64,000 nt of DNA from Synechococcus elongatus PCC 11801 (GCF_003846445.2 NZ_CP030139.2:2652861-2716860); one strand, 5' to 3'; counted from the stretch's first letter, positions 47,892 to 56,755 are shown. The notes: generated by a model from the letters alone, not told the origin. A program made the numbers and translations.

Positions 47892-48692
47892 ATGGAGTTT
47901 TTGCCGCCGCCGCCCCGCTTCCCTGACCCCGCACTACGCCTCGACGGGGTGTCGGTTCATCGTGGCGATCGCTGTCTGCTACACCAGATCAGCTGTGACT
48001 TTCCTAAACAAACGGTCACGGCGATCGTTGGTCCCTCAGGTTGTGGCAAAACCTTGCTCCTGCGCTGCCTGAATCGCCTCAGCGATCTTCAATCTGAGCT
48101 GCAGGTCAGTGGTCATATCTGGCATCAAGGGCGTGATCTGCGCGATCGCCGTGTGGATGTTGAAAGTCTGCGCTGCCAACTGTCTCTGATCCGTGGCCCT
48201 GCCACTCCGATTGCGGGTAGCCTGTACGACAACCTGGTGCTACCGGCCCGCCTGCAGGGATACTCCGGCAACTTTGAGTCCTTGGCGCGCGAGGTGCTAG
48301 CCCTGGTTGATCTACCCGCCGACTTGGATCTTCAGCAGCCTGCCCGCTACTGCTCTCCCGAGACGCAGCTGCGTCTCTGCCTCGCCCGAGCGATCGCCAT
48401 GGAACCCGACATTCTGCTCCTAGATGAGCCTTGTGTGCAATTGGATTCAGCTGCAACTCTGGCCCTAGAAGAATTGCTGCTGCGGCTCTGCGATCGCTAT
48501 ACGATTCTGCTGGTCACCAACAGCCTCGCCCAAGCTGGGCGCTGCGCCACTTACACGGCGCTCCTCCATCCCCTGCCAATCAGCGGCCAAGCCAGCCCCG
48601 TGACCACGCTGATTGAGTTTGCCTCCACCAGCCAAATCTTTCGCCAACCGCAGCATCCGATCACCGATGACTTTGTCTGTGGTCGGCGCTGA
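47892..48692 (+). CDS. Orphan PstB-like ABC ATPase with degenerate signature and switch motifs
   Basis: A 266-residue ATPase closest in layout to PstB (GPSGCGKTLLLRCLNRLSDL; RDRRVDVESLRCQLSLIRGP resembles the PstB Q-loop region). Walker A and Walker B (ILLLDEPC) are intact. The ABC signature, however, reads YCSPETQLRLCLARA in place of [14 protein letters not shown], and the switch histidine region reads ILLVTNSLAQA instead of VTHNM. Such changes usually lower ATP hydrolysis. No permease or binding protein is adjacent. It could be a regulatory or repurposed ATPase, or decaying, but the frame is intact and codon use is normal. The C-terminus FRQPQHPITDDFVCGR resembles the PstB ending. Confidence 0.82.
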   Translation: MEFLPPPPRFPDPALRLDGVSVHRGDRCLLHQISCDFPKQTVTAIVGPSGCGKTLLLRCLNRLSDLQSELQVSGHIWHQGRDLRDRRVDVESLRCQLSLIRGPATPIAGSLYDNLVLPARLQGYSGNFESLAREVLALVDLPADLDLQQPARYCSPETQLRLCLARAIAMEPDILLLDEPCVQLDSAATLALEELLLRLCDRYTILLVTNSLAQAGRCATYTALLHPLPISGQASPVTTLIEFASTSQIFRQPQHPITDDFVCGRR

Positions 48693-48734
48693 AGCCTCGC
48701 AATAATGGAGAAGCTGCTTGCGAAGGGAATGGAC

Positions 48735-49196
48735 ATGAAAATCTGGCGATCGCTCAGTCTTCTAATGCTGCTGATCGGCAGTCTGATTTTCGGTGCTGGG
48801 CCAGCTGCAGCCATGACTCAACTCAACGTCACCTCGGTGGACTATCAGCAATGCCCTGCGGAACTGAGTGAAGGCGCAGTCACCAGTGGCGGCAGCAGTC
48901 GGCCGGCTAGCTGCTATCTCGTTGTCGGTACTATCAACAATCCCAGTAACAAAACGGTCTACGACGTCGATATCTACGGTCGGATTTACGATGCTAACGG
49001 TGATTCGGTGATGCAAAACCGTACCAGACTAGGGGAAGTCGAGTCCGTGCCACCGGGGGATCATCCTTTTGAAATCCGGATCAGTGTGCCGGCCAGTCAG
49101 CCTGCTCCCCTGCAACTCAAGCAGTTCAAAGCCTCTGGATTTAGTGCCACCGTCCGGACGCAACTCTTGGAAGAGTCATCTGAGTCGCGCTTCTAA
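48735..49196 (+). CDS. Secreted FxLYD-like small protein
   Basis: A 153-residue protein from ATG 48735, preceded by GAAGGGA at a good distance; ATGs at 48729 and 48705 are in frame. A signal peptide is clear (WRSLSLLMLLIGSLIFGAGP, cleavage after AAA). The mature part has an immunoglobulin-like beta pattern: ASCYLVVGTINNPSNKTVYD, VDIYGRIYDANGDSVM, GEVESVPPGDHPFEIRISVP and LKQFKASGFSATVR, as in FxLYD/DUF3426-type domains, plus two Cys that may pair. It is likely periplasmic or outer-surface. The gene follows the orphan ABC ATPase by 42 bases on the same strand. Function unknown. Confidence 0.75.
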   Translation: MKIWRSLSLLMLLIGSLIFGAGPAAAMTQLNVTSVDYQQCPAELSEGAVTSGGSSRPASCYLVVGTINNPSNKTVYDVDIYGRIYDANGDSVMQNRTRLGEVESVPPGDHPFEIRISVPASQPAPLQLKQFKASGFSATVRTQLLEESSESRF

Positions 49197-49226
49197 GCAA
49201 AGCACTGGGGCAATTGCCGTATCTCT

Positions 49227-50672
49227 TCAGTCTTGAGCGGGGCGATCGCTATTGGTGGGTGCTTCTTGCAGGGCCAGCCCGATCGCATCAACCAACCGAC
49301 TGACGGGCACCAGCTCTAGCTCGGAATCGCAACGTTCCTGTCCCTTGGGCAAAAGTGCTCGCTGAAAGCCCAACTTGGCAGCTTCCTTAAGGCGCAACTC
49401 AATTTGACTGACAGGACGCACTTGCCCGCCCAGACCGATTTCGCCGATCAGCACCGTGTCGGGACGCAGGCAGCGATCGCGAAAACTGGCGACAAGGGCG
49501 ATCGCAATCCCGAGATCTGCTGCTGGCTCGGCCACATTCAGACCGCCAGCCGAGGCGACATAGGCATCGAATTTGGAGAGCGGTAACCCCAAGCGTTTTT
49601 CCAGGACCGCCAAGATTTGCAGCAGGCGATTGTATTCAATCCCAGTCCCTGCCCGACGCGGTGAGCTGTAGCTACTGGGGCTCACAAGAGCTTGCAGTTC
49701 CACCAACAGCGGTCGAGTTCCTTCACAAGCCACAATCGTGGCTGTGCCGCTGGCAGCTTGGTCACGACTACCGAGGAAGAGAGCCGAGGGATTCCCCACT
49801 TCTTCGAGGCCGCGATCGACCATTTCAAAAATGCCGAGTTCCTGAGACGCACCAAAGCGGTTCTTGACCGATCGCAGCAGCCGATGACTGGCAAAGCGAT
49901 CGCCCTCGAAATAGAGCACCGTATCGACTAAATGCTCCAGCACTTTGGGTCCAGCGATCGCCCCGTCTTTGGTGACGTGACCCACGATCAACAGCGTGAT
50001 CGTCAGTTGCTTCGCCACCCGCATCAGGGCTGCGGTACATTCCCGCACCTGGGCAACGGATCCTGGAGCAGATCCGAGTGCTGGGCTATAGAGCGCTTGA
50101 ATACTGTCGATAATCGCGACGGGCGGCCGCAGTGCTTCTAGCTCCGCCACGATCGCATCGAGGTCAATTTCTGGCAGTAAATAAAATTGCTGATCCGTTT
50201 GATTGGGTGTTCGGTGGGCAGCAATCCGTTGCCAGCGTAATTTCACCTGTTGGCCCGACTCCTCAGCACAGACGTAGAGAATCGGCTGGCGTTGGGAGAG
50301 TGCTGTCGCCGTTTGCAGTAGTAGTGTTGATTTGCCAATGCCCGGATCACCCCCAATCAAGACAAGAGATCCCGGCACTAAACCGCCACCAAGGACGCGA
50401 TCGAACTCCCCAGATCCGGAGGGAATGCGTTGTTGACTGACATCCTCGATCGCGCTCAGGGGCTGGGCAGCAACGGCTTGAGGGGGACTGTCCGCGCGGC
50501 GATCGCGCCGTTGTCGGGAGGGTAGAACCGTTGCGATCGGTGTTTTTGCGGCGGGGGCGATCGCTTCCTCAACGAGGCTATTCCAGCTCTCACAAGCAGG
50601 GCAGCGACCGACATAGCGCGGTGCTCGATGACCACAGTTTTGACAGACGTATTCGCTTCGCGATCGCGCCAT
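49227..50672 (-). CDS. radA: DNA repair protein RadA/Sms
   Basis: A 481-residue protein with the three RadA parts: an N-terminal zinc finger (YVCQNCGHRAPRYVGRCPAC), a RecA-like ATPase (Walker A IGGDPGIGKSTLLLQTATAL, and the RadA-specific SVKNRFGASQELGIFEM) and a C-terminal Lon-like domain (YVASAGGLNVAEPAADLGIA). RadA is a DnaB-type helicase that extends recombination intermediates and helps natural transformation and repair. The start is ATG 50672. It is divergent from rpaB with a 204-base intergenic region. Confidence 0.96.
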   Translation of the reverse strand: MARSRSEYVCQNCGHRAPRYVGRCPACESWNSLVEEAIAPAAKTPIATVLPSRQRRDRRADSPPQAVAAQPLSAIEDVSQQRIPSGSGEFDRVLGGGLVPGSLVLIGGDPGIGKSTLLLQTATALSQRQPILYVCAEESGQQVKLRWQRIAAHRTPNQTDQQFYLLPEIDLDAIVAELEALRPPVAIIDSIQALYSPALGSAPGSVAQVRECTAALMRVAKQLTITLLIVGHVTKDGAIAGPKVLEHLVDTVLYFEGDRFASHRLLRSVKNRFGASQELGIFEMVDRGLEEVGNPSALFLGSRDQAASGTATIVACEGTRPLLVELQALVSPSSYSSPRRAGTGIEYNRLLQILAVLEKRLGLPLSKFDAYVASAGGLNVAEPAADLGIAIALVASFRDRCLRPDTVLIGEIGLGGQVRPVSQIELRLKEAAKLGFQRALLPKGQERCDSELELVPVSRLVDAIGLALQEAPTNSDRPAQD

Positions 50673-50673
50673 T

Positions 50674-50690
50674 CGTTACAAACCTGTAAA
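50674..50690. promoter_or_regulatory. Inverted GTTACA-type repeat in the radA-rpaB intergenic region
   Basis: GTTACA is followed after four bases by TGTAAA, an imperfect inverted repeat right at the radA start. A further TTGTAAC lies about 30 bases on (near 50713-50719). HLR1 sites bound by RpaB are direct repeats of (G/T)TTACA, so this is not a proper HLR1, but the half-sites are similar. It may reflect autoregulation of rpaB or control of radA; confidence is low. Confidence 0.3.
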
Positions 50691-50876
50691 TAATTTTGAC
50701 AATTTTTTGTGTTGTAACGGATTGCTTAAAGTCAATGTCGGCAAACGTTCTGACGATGACGAAACGATAAGAAATGCGATTATCCTGTTATTGATTTGTC
50801 GGTTCCCTATCATTCTGCTACGCCATTCGCCTTGGGCGGATCCGAGTTACCTGACGACCTTTGAGAGAGGCCAATC

Positions 50877-51611
50877 TTGGAAAATCGCAAGGAAAAAATC
50901 CTCGTTGTTGACGATGAAGCGAGTATCCGACGGATTCTTGAAACCCGGTTGGCAATGATTGGCTACGAAGTCGTCACCGCAGCCGATGGCGAAGAAGCTT
51001 TGACCACATTCCGGAATGCTACGCCGGATCTTGTGGTGCTCGATGTGATGATGCCGAAGCTGGACGGCTATGGCGTTTGCCAAGAGCTGCGCAAAGAATC
51101 CGACGTTCCCATCATCATGTTGACGGCCCTGGGGGATGTGGCCGATCGCATCACCGGCCTTGAACTGGGCGCCGATGATTACGTCGTCAAACCCTTCTCT
51201 CCGAAAGAACTAGAAGCCCGGATTCGCTCGGTGCTGCGGCGGGTCGAAAAAAGTGGGGCGAATGGCATTCCCAGCTCGGGTGTCATTCAAATCAACAGCA
51301 TCCGAATCGACACCAATAAACGTCAGGTCTACAAAGGCGACGAACGGATTCGACTCACTGGCATGGAGTTCAGTCTGCTGGAATTGCTGGTCAGCCGCTC
51401 CGGTGAGCCTTTCAGCCGCGCTGAAATCCTGCAAGAAGTCTGGGGCTATACCCCCGAGCGCCACGTCGATACCCGCGTCGTCGATGTCCACATTTCGCGG
51501 CTGCGCGCCAAGCTCGAAGACGATCCGGGTAACCCAGAGCTGATTCTGACAGCACGGGGCACCGGCTACCTGTTCCAGCGTATTGTCGAGCCCGGCGAAG
51601 AAGGCCGCTAG
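50877..51611 (+). CDS. rpaB: OmpR-family response regulator RpaB
   Basis: A 244-residue regulator starting at TTG 50877 (MENRKEKILVVDDEASIRRI), the N-terminus known for RpaB/Ycf27. The receiver domain has the acidic pocket (VDDE), the phosphorylation site LVVLDVMMPKLDGYG, and TAL and VKPFSP switch residues. The C-terminal winged helix contains RIRLTGMEFSLLELLVSRSG and DTRVVDVHISRLRAKLEDDP. RpaB, phosphorylated by NblS/Hik33, binds HLR1 sites and controls hli, psbA and photosystem I genes and clock-output genes; it is essential. The hli gene at 5756-5932 is a likely target in principle, though I found no HLR1 there. Confidence 0.95.
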   Translation: MENRKEKILVVDDEASIRRILETRLAMIGYEVVTAADGEEALTTFRNATPDLVVLDVMMPKLDGYGVCQELRKESDVPIIMLTALGDVADRITGLELGADDYVVKPFSPKELEARIRSVLRRVEKSGANGIPSSGVIQINSIRIDTNKRQVYKGDERIRLTGMEFSLLELLVSRSGEPFSRAEILQEVWGYTPERHVDTRVVDVHISRLRAKLEDDPGNPELILTARGTGYLFQRIVEPGEEGR

Positions 51612-51747
51612 GGTCGCTGGCGGTTAGGAAGTTACATCAAGGGGATGGGATGCCGTTGGAAGAGGCTGATCGATCCCCGTTATTCTCTTGATTCAGGCGC
51701 GGGCAACGGGTCTGATAAAATCCGGTGAGATTCAGGGACGTAAGCCG

Positions 51748-52788
51748 ATGACGCGTGCGCGGATCGCGGTGGACGCAATGGGCGGCGATTTCGCCCCCGA
51801 GGAAATTGTCAAAGGGGCTTTGCGCGCCCAAGAAGAACTACAGGCCGATGTGATCTTGGTGGGCGATCCCGATCGCTTGCGAGCGATCTGCCAAGACCAC
51901 GCCCCCCATCTGCAGGTGCGGATTGAAGCAGCTGAAGAAGCGATCGCTATGGAAGATGCGGCGGTTTCGGTGCGGAGCCGACCCCGTGCTTCGATCAATG
52001 TCGCTATGGACTTGGTCAAAGCAGGCGAGGCAGATGCAGTCATTTCTGCGGGTAACTCTGGCGCAGTCATGGCTTCTGCTCTCCTGCGGCTAGGCCGCAT
52101 TCGCGGGATCGATCGCCCCGCGATCGGAGCGCTGTTGCCGACGGTGATCCCGGGCAAGCCCGTCCTTGTCTTGGACGTGGGCGCCAATGTGGACTGCAAG
52201 CCTCGCTTCCTCGAGCAGTTCGCCGTGATGGGCTCAATCTACAGTCGGGATGTTTTGGGACAGCCCAATCCCCGAGTCGGTTTGGTCAACATCGGTGAAG
52301 AGGACTCTAAGGGCAACGAGTTAGCCCTCGCTAGCCATGAATTGCTGCGGAATAACTCGCGCATTTGCTTTGTCGGCAACGCGGAGGGACGCGATGTTCT
52401 CTCAGGTCAGTTCGATGTTGTTGTCTGCGATGGCTTTGTCGGCAACGTTCTGCTGAAATTCGCCGAAGCCGTGGGCAGCGTCTTCCTGGAGATCATTCGC
52501 GACGAACTGCCCCGCGGTATGCGCGGCAAAGTGGGGTCAACCCTCCTACGCCGGAATCTGCGCCGGATCAAGCAGCGATTGGACCATGCAGAGCACGGCG
52601 GAGCCTTACTGTTGGGCGTCAATGGCGTCTGCATCATCAGCCACGGCAGCTCCAAGGCTCCTTCGATTTACAGCGCGATTCGTCTGGCCGTCGATGCTGC
52701 CAACAACCGTGTGATTGACCATCTCCATCAGATCCAGCAGCCCCCTGCTCCAACAGCGGATCTCGTGACAGAGCCAGTTGTCAGCTAG
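51748..52788 (+). CDS. plsX: Phosphate acyltransferase PlsX
   Basis: A 346-residue enzyme making acyl-phosphate from acyl-ACP for phospholipid and galactolipid synthesis. I start it at ATG 51748 (MTRARIAVDAMGGDFAPEEI), where the family motif VDAMGGDFAP begins; an upstream TTG at 51688 is open. Other family segments are ADAVISAGNSGAVMASALLR, LVLDVGANVDCKPRFLEQFA, VGLVNIGEEDSKGNEL and CDGFVGNVLLKFAEAVGSVF. It heads the lipid gene order plsX-fabH-fabD-plsC, with about 70 bases to fabH. Confidence 0.96.
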   Translation: MTRARIAVDAMGGDFAPEEIVKGALRAQEELQADVILVGDPDRLRAICQDHAPHLQVRIEAAEEAIAMEDAAVSVRSRPRASINVAMDLVKAGEADAVISAGNSGAVMASALLRLGRIRGIDRPAIGALLPTVIPGKPVLVLDVGANVDCKPRFLEQFAVMGSIYSRDVLGQPNPRVGLVNIGEEDSKGNELALASHELLRNNSRICFVGNAEGRDVLSGQFDVVVCDGFVGNVLLKFAEAVGSVFLEIIRDELPRGMRGKVGSTLLRRNLRRIKQRLDHAEHGGALLLGVNGVCIISHGSSKAPSIYSAIRLAVDAANNRVIDHLHQIQQPPAPTADLVTEPVVS

Positions 52789-52857
52789 GCGATCGCTGGT
52801 AGATCGCCCCCCCTCTTGTGATTTACTGAAGACTCCGGCATGTGACGGAGTGTTAAT

Positions 52858-53865
52858 TTGACTCGACCTGGCGTTGGTGTTGCAATCACGGGCAGTGGGT
52901 CTGCTGTTCCTTCGACAACCCTCAGTAATGACCAGCTCTCGCAGCTAGTTGAAACCTCGGATGAATGGATCCGGAGCCGTACGGGGATCGGTCAGCGCCG
53001 CGTGGCTCAGCCATCCGTCGAGAGCCTGGCCTCATTGGCTGCTGCGGCTGGGCAATCAGCGCTTGATGCTGCGGGCCTAGAAGCGACTGCCGTCGATTTA
53101 ATTTTGCTGGCGACGTCAACCCCCGACGACTTGTTTGGCAGTGCTTGCCAAGTCCAAGCGGCATTGGGAGCCAGCCAAGCGGTTGCGTTTGACCTGACGG
53201 CAGCTTGTTCGGGCTTCTTGTTCGCAATGGTGACAGGCGCGCAATTTATTCGCAGCGGTGCCTATCGCACGGTGCTGGTGATTGGGGCGGATGTCCTGTC
53301 GCGCTGGACGGACTGGAGCGATCGCCGCACCTGTGTGTTGTTTGGCGATGGTGCCGGTGCCGTTGTTCTGCAAGCCAGTGAAGTAGATCAATTGCTGGGC
53401 TTTGAAATGCGCAGCGATGGCAGCTTGAACGGCTGTTTGACCTTGGCTTATCAAGAGCAACCGCAATCGTTGCTGGAAGATATCAGTGTTTCCCAGGGTA
53501 CCTATCAGCCCGTAGCGATGAATGGCCAAGAGGTCTATCGCTTTGCCGTGAAGCGTGTCCCAGAAATTTTGGAAAAGACGCTATTCCATGCGGGTATCGA
53601 TCGCGATCACGTCGATTGGTTGCTGCTGCACCAGGCCAACCAACGGATTTTGGACGCCGTGGCCGATCGCCTCGGGATCGATCGCGATCGCGTCCTCAGC
53701 AATTTGGTGAACTACGGCAACACTTCCTCGGCCACGATTCCCTTGGTCTTGGATGAGGCCGTTAAAGCTGGCAAGATCCAACCGGGGGATTTGATTGCGG
53801 CCTCTGGCTTTGGCGCTGGTCTGAGCTGGGGGGCGGCAGTGTTCCGCTGGGGCGTGGTGTCCTAG
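52858..53865 (+). CDS. fabH: Beta-ketoacyl-ACP synthase III
   Basis: A 335-residue condensing enzyme that starts fatty acid synthesis from acetyl-CoA and malonyl-ACP. TTG at 52858 is the start (MTRPGVGVAITGSGSAVPST), with GGAG eight bases before; a nearby GTG is out of frame. The catalytic triad is visible: Cys in FDLTAACSGFLFAM, His in WLLLHQANQRILD and Asn in NLVNYGNTSSATIPL. The C-terminal GFGAGLSWGAAVFRW is typical. It is the second gene in plsX-fabH-fabD-plsC. Confidence 0.97.
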   Translation: MTRPGVGVAITGSGSAVPSTTLSNDQLSQLVETSDEWIRSRTGIGQRRVAQPSVESLASLAAAAGQSALDAAGLEATAVDLILLATSTPDDLFGSACQVQAALGASQAVAFDLTAACSGFLFAMVTGAQFIRSGAYRTVLVIGADVLSRWTDWSDRRTCVLFGDGAGAVVLQASEVDQLLGFEMRSDGSLNGCLTLAYQEQPQSLLEDISVSQGTYQPVAMNGQEVYRFAVKRVPEILEKTLFHAGIDRDHVDWLLLHQANQRILDAVADRLGIDRDRVLSNLVNYGNTSSATIPLVLDEAVKAGKIQPGDLIAASGFGAGLSWGAAVFRWGVVS

Positions 53866-53915
53866 GCAATCCTTCCGAACTTGAGACGTGGATAGCAAGA
53901 GACTGAGCGATCGCG

Positions 53916-54797
53916 ATGGCTAAAACAGTGTGGGTATTCCCGGGTCAGGGTTCCCAAGCAACAGGAATGGGCATTGATCTGCAGGATTGGCCCGAAGCAC
54001 AACAACGCTTTGCGGAAGCCGAGGCCATCCTGGGCTGGTCGGTGCTGGAGCGCTGTCAAGCGGATGCTGAAACGCTGTCGCAAACCGTCAACACCCAACC
54101 CTGCCTCTACGTGCTGGAAGCGATCCTCAGCGATCGCCTGCGCAATCTGGGTGAACAGCCGGACTACGTCGCCGGTCACAGCCTCGGAGAATATTCGGCG
54201 CTCTATGCGGCGGGCGTCTTTGATTTCGCCACTGGCCTTCGCCTCGTGCAAAAGCGGGCAGAACTGATGCAGGCGGCTTCAGGGGGCAAAATGGCCGCGT
54301 TGATTGGCTTTGATGCCGAAGCCTTGACTGAGGCGATCGCGGCCACTGAAGGCGTTGTGCTCGCCAATGACAACAGCGCTGCTCAAGTCGTGATTTCTGG
54401 CACACCAGCAGCGGTTGATGCGATTTTGACGAACGTCAAGAGCAAACGCGCGGTGCCACTGACTGTCTCGGGTGCCTTCCACTCACCCTTCATGGCGGAA
54501 GCCGCCGCGACCTTTGCCGCCAGCTTGGAAGCCGTGGATTTTCAGGAGGCGCAAGTTCCGGTTCTCTCCAATGTCAGTGCTAGCCCCAGCACCGCTGCAG
54601 CTGAACTCAAGCAAAACCTGTTGCAGCAAATGACTGGCTCGGTGCGCTGGCGCGAAACCTGTCTGGCGATCGAGTCCCTTGGAGTTGAGCAACTAGTCGA
54701 AGTGGGTCCCGGTAAAGTCCTGACCGGCTTGATGAAACGCACCTGTCCTGCGATCGGATTGCGCAATGTTGGAACGGCAGCAGACCTCGCGGTCTAG
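53916..54797 (+). CDS. fabD: Malonyl-CoA:ACP transacylase
   Basis: A 293-residue enzyme loading malonate onto acyl carrier protein. KTVWVFPGQGSQATGMGIDL opens the family, the nucleophile serine is in VAGHSLGEYSALYAAG, and the catalytic histidine lies in VSGAFHSPFMAEAAATF. The stop overlaps the plsC start by 32 bases in another frame. It lies 50 bases after fabH, in the lipid operon. Confidence 0.97.
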   Translation: MAKTVWVFPGQGSQATGMGIDLQDWPEAQQRFAEAEAILGWSVLERCQADAETLSQTVNTQPCLYVLEAILSDRLRNLGEQPDYVAGHSLGEYSALYAAGVFDFATGLRLVQKRAELMQAASGGKMAALIGFDAEALTEAIAATEGVVLANDNSAAQVVISGTPAAVDAILTNVKSKRAVPLTVSGAFHSPFMAEAAATFAASLEAVDFQEAQVPVLSNVSASPSTAAAELKQNLLQQMTGSVRWRETCLAIESLGVEQLVEVGPGKVLTGLMKRTCPAIGLRNVGTAADLAV

Positions 54798-55443
54798 TCT
54801 CCTAGTTCGCCGCGATCGCGAACCCCCCAGCTCGCTATTGCTCTACCACCTGCTGAAATGGTCGGTGGTCAGCCCGCTGCTGCACCTCTACTTTCGGGGG
54901 CGGATCTACGGGGCGGAGAATGTGCCGCGATCGGGGCCGCTGATTGTCGTGAGCAATCATGCCAGCGACTTCGATCCGCCGATCGTCTCCAACTGCGTGC
55001 GGCGACCCGTCGCCTTCATGGCGAAAGAGGAGCTGTTTCGAGTCCCTGTTTTGGCGCAGGCAATCCGGCTCTACGGTGCTTATCCGGTGCGGCGCGGCAG
55101 TAGCGATCGCAAAGCCCTGAAAGCGGCGATCGCCGCCGTTGAGTCTGGTTGGGCTGCTGGAATCTTCCTCGACGGCACCCGCACACGCGATGGTCGCATT
55201 CACAACCCCAAACTGGGAGCTGCTTTGGTTGCTTGCAAAACCGGCGCTCCACTCTTGCCCGTCAGCCTGTGGGGAACGGAGCGCATCCTGCGGCGAGGCT
55301 CCTTCCTGCCGCGCTCAGTGCCGCTAACGATTCGGATTGGTGAACCGATCGCGCCCCCACAATCGAGCGATCGCGAAGAACTGGAGCGGGTGACGTTCAC
55401 CTGTGCAGCGGCGATCAATGCCCTACACAGCTTGGGTCGCTAG
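54766..55443 (+). CDS. plsC: 1-acyl-sn-glycerol-3-phosphate acyltransferase
   Basis: A 225-residue acyltransferase forming phosphatidic acid. Motif I is VVSNHASDFDPPIVSN (NHxxxxD), motif II region YGAYPVRRGSSDRKAL. Motif III reads AGIFLDGTRTRDGRIHN, that is DGTR instead of the more usual EGTR, and motif IV is GAPLLPVSLWGTERIL. One hydrophobic segment near residues 25-45 can anchor it to the membrane. ATG 54766 lies inside the end of fabD (32-base overlap). A later ATG at residue 70 would cut off motif I, so the early start is needed. Last gene of the lipid operon. Confidence 0.9.
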   Translation: MLERQQTSRSSLLVRRDREPPSSLLLYHLLKWSVVSPLLHLYFRGRIYGAENVPRSGPLIVVSNHASDFDPPIVSNCVRRPVAFMAKEELFRVPVLAQAIRLYGAYPVRRGSSDRKALKAAIAAVESGWAAGIFLDGTRTRDGRIHNPKLGAALVACKTGAPLLPVSLWGTERILRRGSFLPRSVPLTIRIGEPIAPPQSSDREELERVTFTCAAAINALHSLGR

Positions 55444-55989
55444 CACTTGCTGCCAAGCCTTGCCTAACCACAGTTCCGCCTCAGGGCCGAGCAGTACCCA
55501 AATAATCGCTCGGCCACCATCGCGGACAGCCTTGCGCCAGGATTCCGAAGCACTATTGGAGGGAACGGCAACAGGTTCAACCGTGATGCCGCGACTGGCA
55601 AAGACAATGTTGGCAATGACCAAGGCACGCCGCATGTGATAGTCCGACGTCACGAGGTAGACGTGCTGGATGCCCTGCTGCTGGAAGCGATCGGCCAGGC
55701 TGGTGAAGTTGCTGAGGGTATCGGTGGCTTGGTAGTCCAGCCGCAGCCGCGACAGAGGTATGCCCGCTTGGCTAAACACCCATTCGGCATATTCGCGATT
55801 GGTACCTGAGGAAATCCAGACTGGCAGGTCGGGATAGTGCTGGGCAAAGGTTGCTGCAAATTCCTCGCGTCGGGAATCGCCACCCAAAACAAAGATGGCT
55901 TGGGGCGATCGCTGGGCAACCGCAACTCGGTTGAGCCCCCAGACCACACCCAGACCCAACAACAGGGTGATTGGCAACAGACGACGCAT
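55423..55989 (-). CDS. ElyC/SanA/YdcF-family (DUF218) membrane protein
   Basis: A 188-residue protein started at ATG 55989 (MRRLLPITLLLGLGVVWGLN); a start at 56031 would add 14 residues. One N-terminal membrane helix is followed by the DUF218 domain: QAIFVLGGDSRREEFAATFA, WISSGTNREYAEWVF, LDYQATDTLSNFTSL and HVYLVTSDYHMRRALVI (the conserved TS.yHm.Ra). Members such as ElyC and SanA affect envelope and peptidoglycan precursors or vancomycin tolerance. The chemistry is unknown. Its 3' end overlaps the end of the convergent plsC by 21 bases. Confidence 0.85.
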   Translation of the reverse strand: MRRLLPITLLLGLGVVWGLNRVAVAQRSPQAIFVLGGDSRREEFAATFAQHYPDLPVWISSGTNREYAEWVFSQAGIPLSRLRLDYQATDTLSNFTSLADRFQQQGIQHVYLVTSDYHMRRALVIANIVFASRGITVEPVAVPSNSASESWRKAVRDGGRAIIWVLLGPEAELWLGKAWQQVLATQAV

Positions 55990-56052
55990 GACCTTGGCAG
56001 ACGCAGAGCAGAAACGGCTGTACCTTAGCACTGCTGCGCTGCTTTCGACAGC

Positions 56053-56673
56053 CTAGCCCGCCGCTACCGAAACGGGATGCTGTCCGTAGTAGGGCAGTGC
56101 AGCAGACCAATCTGGGCGATTGCCCCGTTGCCACTGCCGTTCTGCGATCGCCAGCAGATCCGTCACGGTTGTTGCGATCGTCTCGTCTGCTCGGCAATCC
56201 GTAAGTTGCCAGTCCGCGAGTTTCTGAGCCCAGGACTCCGGCTCGTAGACCTGCTCAGTCTCCAGTGCGATGGGGATACCGTCCTGACAGTCATAGAGTG
56301 CGCCAATTAATTGACCACGCTGGGCATCCATCGACACTGCGATCGGTTGGGGCTGGCCCGTCTGTCGCCACTGAGCAGCAGCCAACCCCGCCAACGTAGA
56401 AAGGCCAAACAGCGGCAGTTCTAGTTGCTGTGCAAGAGTTCGAGCGGTAACAACGCCAATGCGGGTGCCCGTAAAGCCTCCAGGACCGCAGGCCACAGCC
56501 AGAAAGTTCAGCTCAGTCCAAGCACGAGGGGTAATAAATTCTTGCAAGCGCGGCAGCAAAACGGCGGCCGTATCGCGACCTACATCCCAAGTTTGTCCGA
56601 AGGGCAGGTCTGAACTCGTGCTGATCGCCAATCCCAAGGTGGGTGTGGAAGTATGAATGGCTAAACCCAGCAC
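56053..56673 (-). CDS. tsaB: tRNA threonylcarbamoyladenosine biosynthesis protein TsaB
   Basis: A 206-residue ASKHA-fold protein. The typical N-terminal LGLAIHTSTPTLGLAISTSS, the conserved VACGPGGFTGTRIGVVTART (GPGSFTGxRIG in most relatives) and LAQQLELPLFGLSTLAGLAA identify TsaB. It is the non-catalytic partner of TsaD in making the t6A modification next to the anticodon of ANN-decoding tRNAs. It is separated by 83 bases from the upstream ycf34 gene and by 63 bases from the downstream ElyC-like gene, all minus strand. Confidence 0.92.
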   Translation of the reverse strand: MLGLAIHTSTPTLGLAISTSSDLPFGQTWDVGRDTAAVLLPRLQEFITPRAWTELNFLAVACGPGGFTGTRIGVVTARTLAQQLELPLFGLSTLAGLAAAQWRQTGQPQPIAVSMDAQRGQLIGALYDCQDGIPIALETEQVYEPESWAQKLADWQLTDCRADETIATTVTDLLAIAERQWQRGNRPDWSAALPYYGQHPVSVAAG

Positions 56674-56755
56674 TGTCTTTCCTGCGATCGCTGTCTTTCT
56701 ATCGTCTCAGGTTGGCGGGAGGATCAGCGATCCGTTCAAAGCGTCGGGCTGTCAA

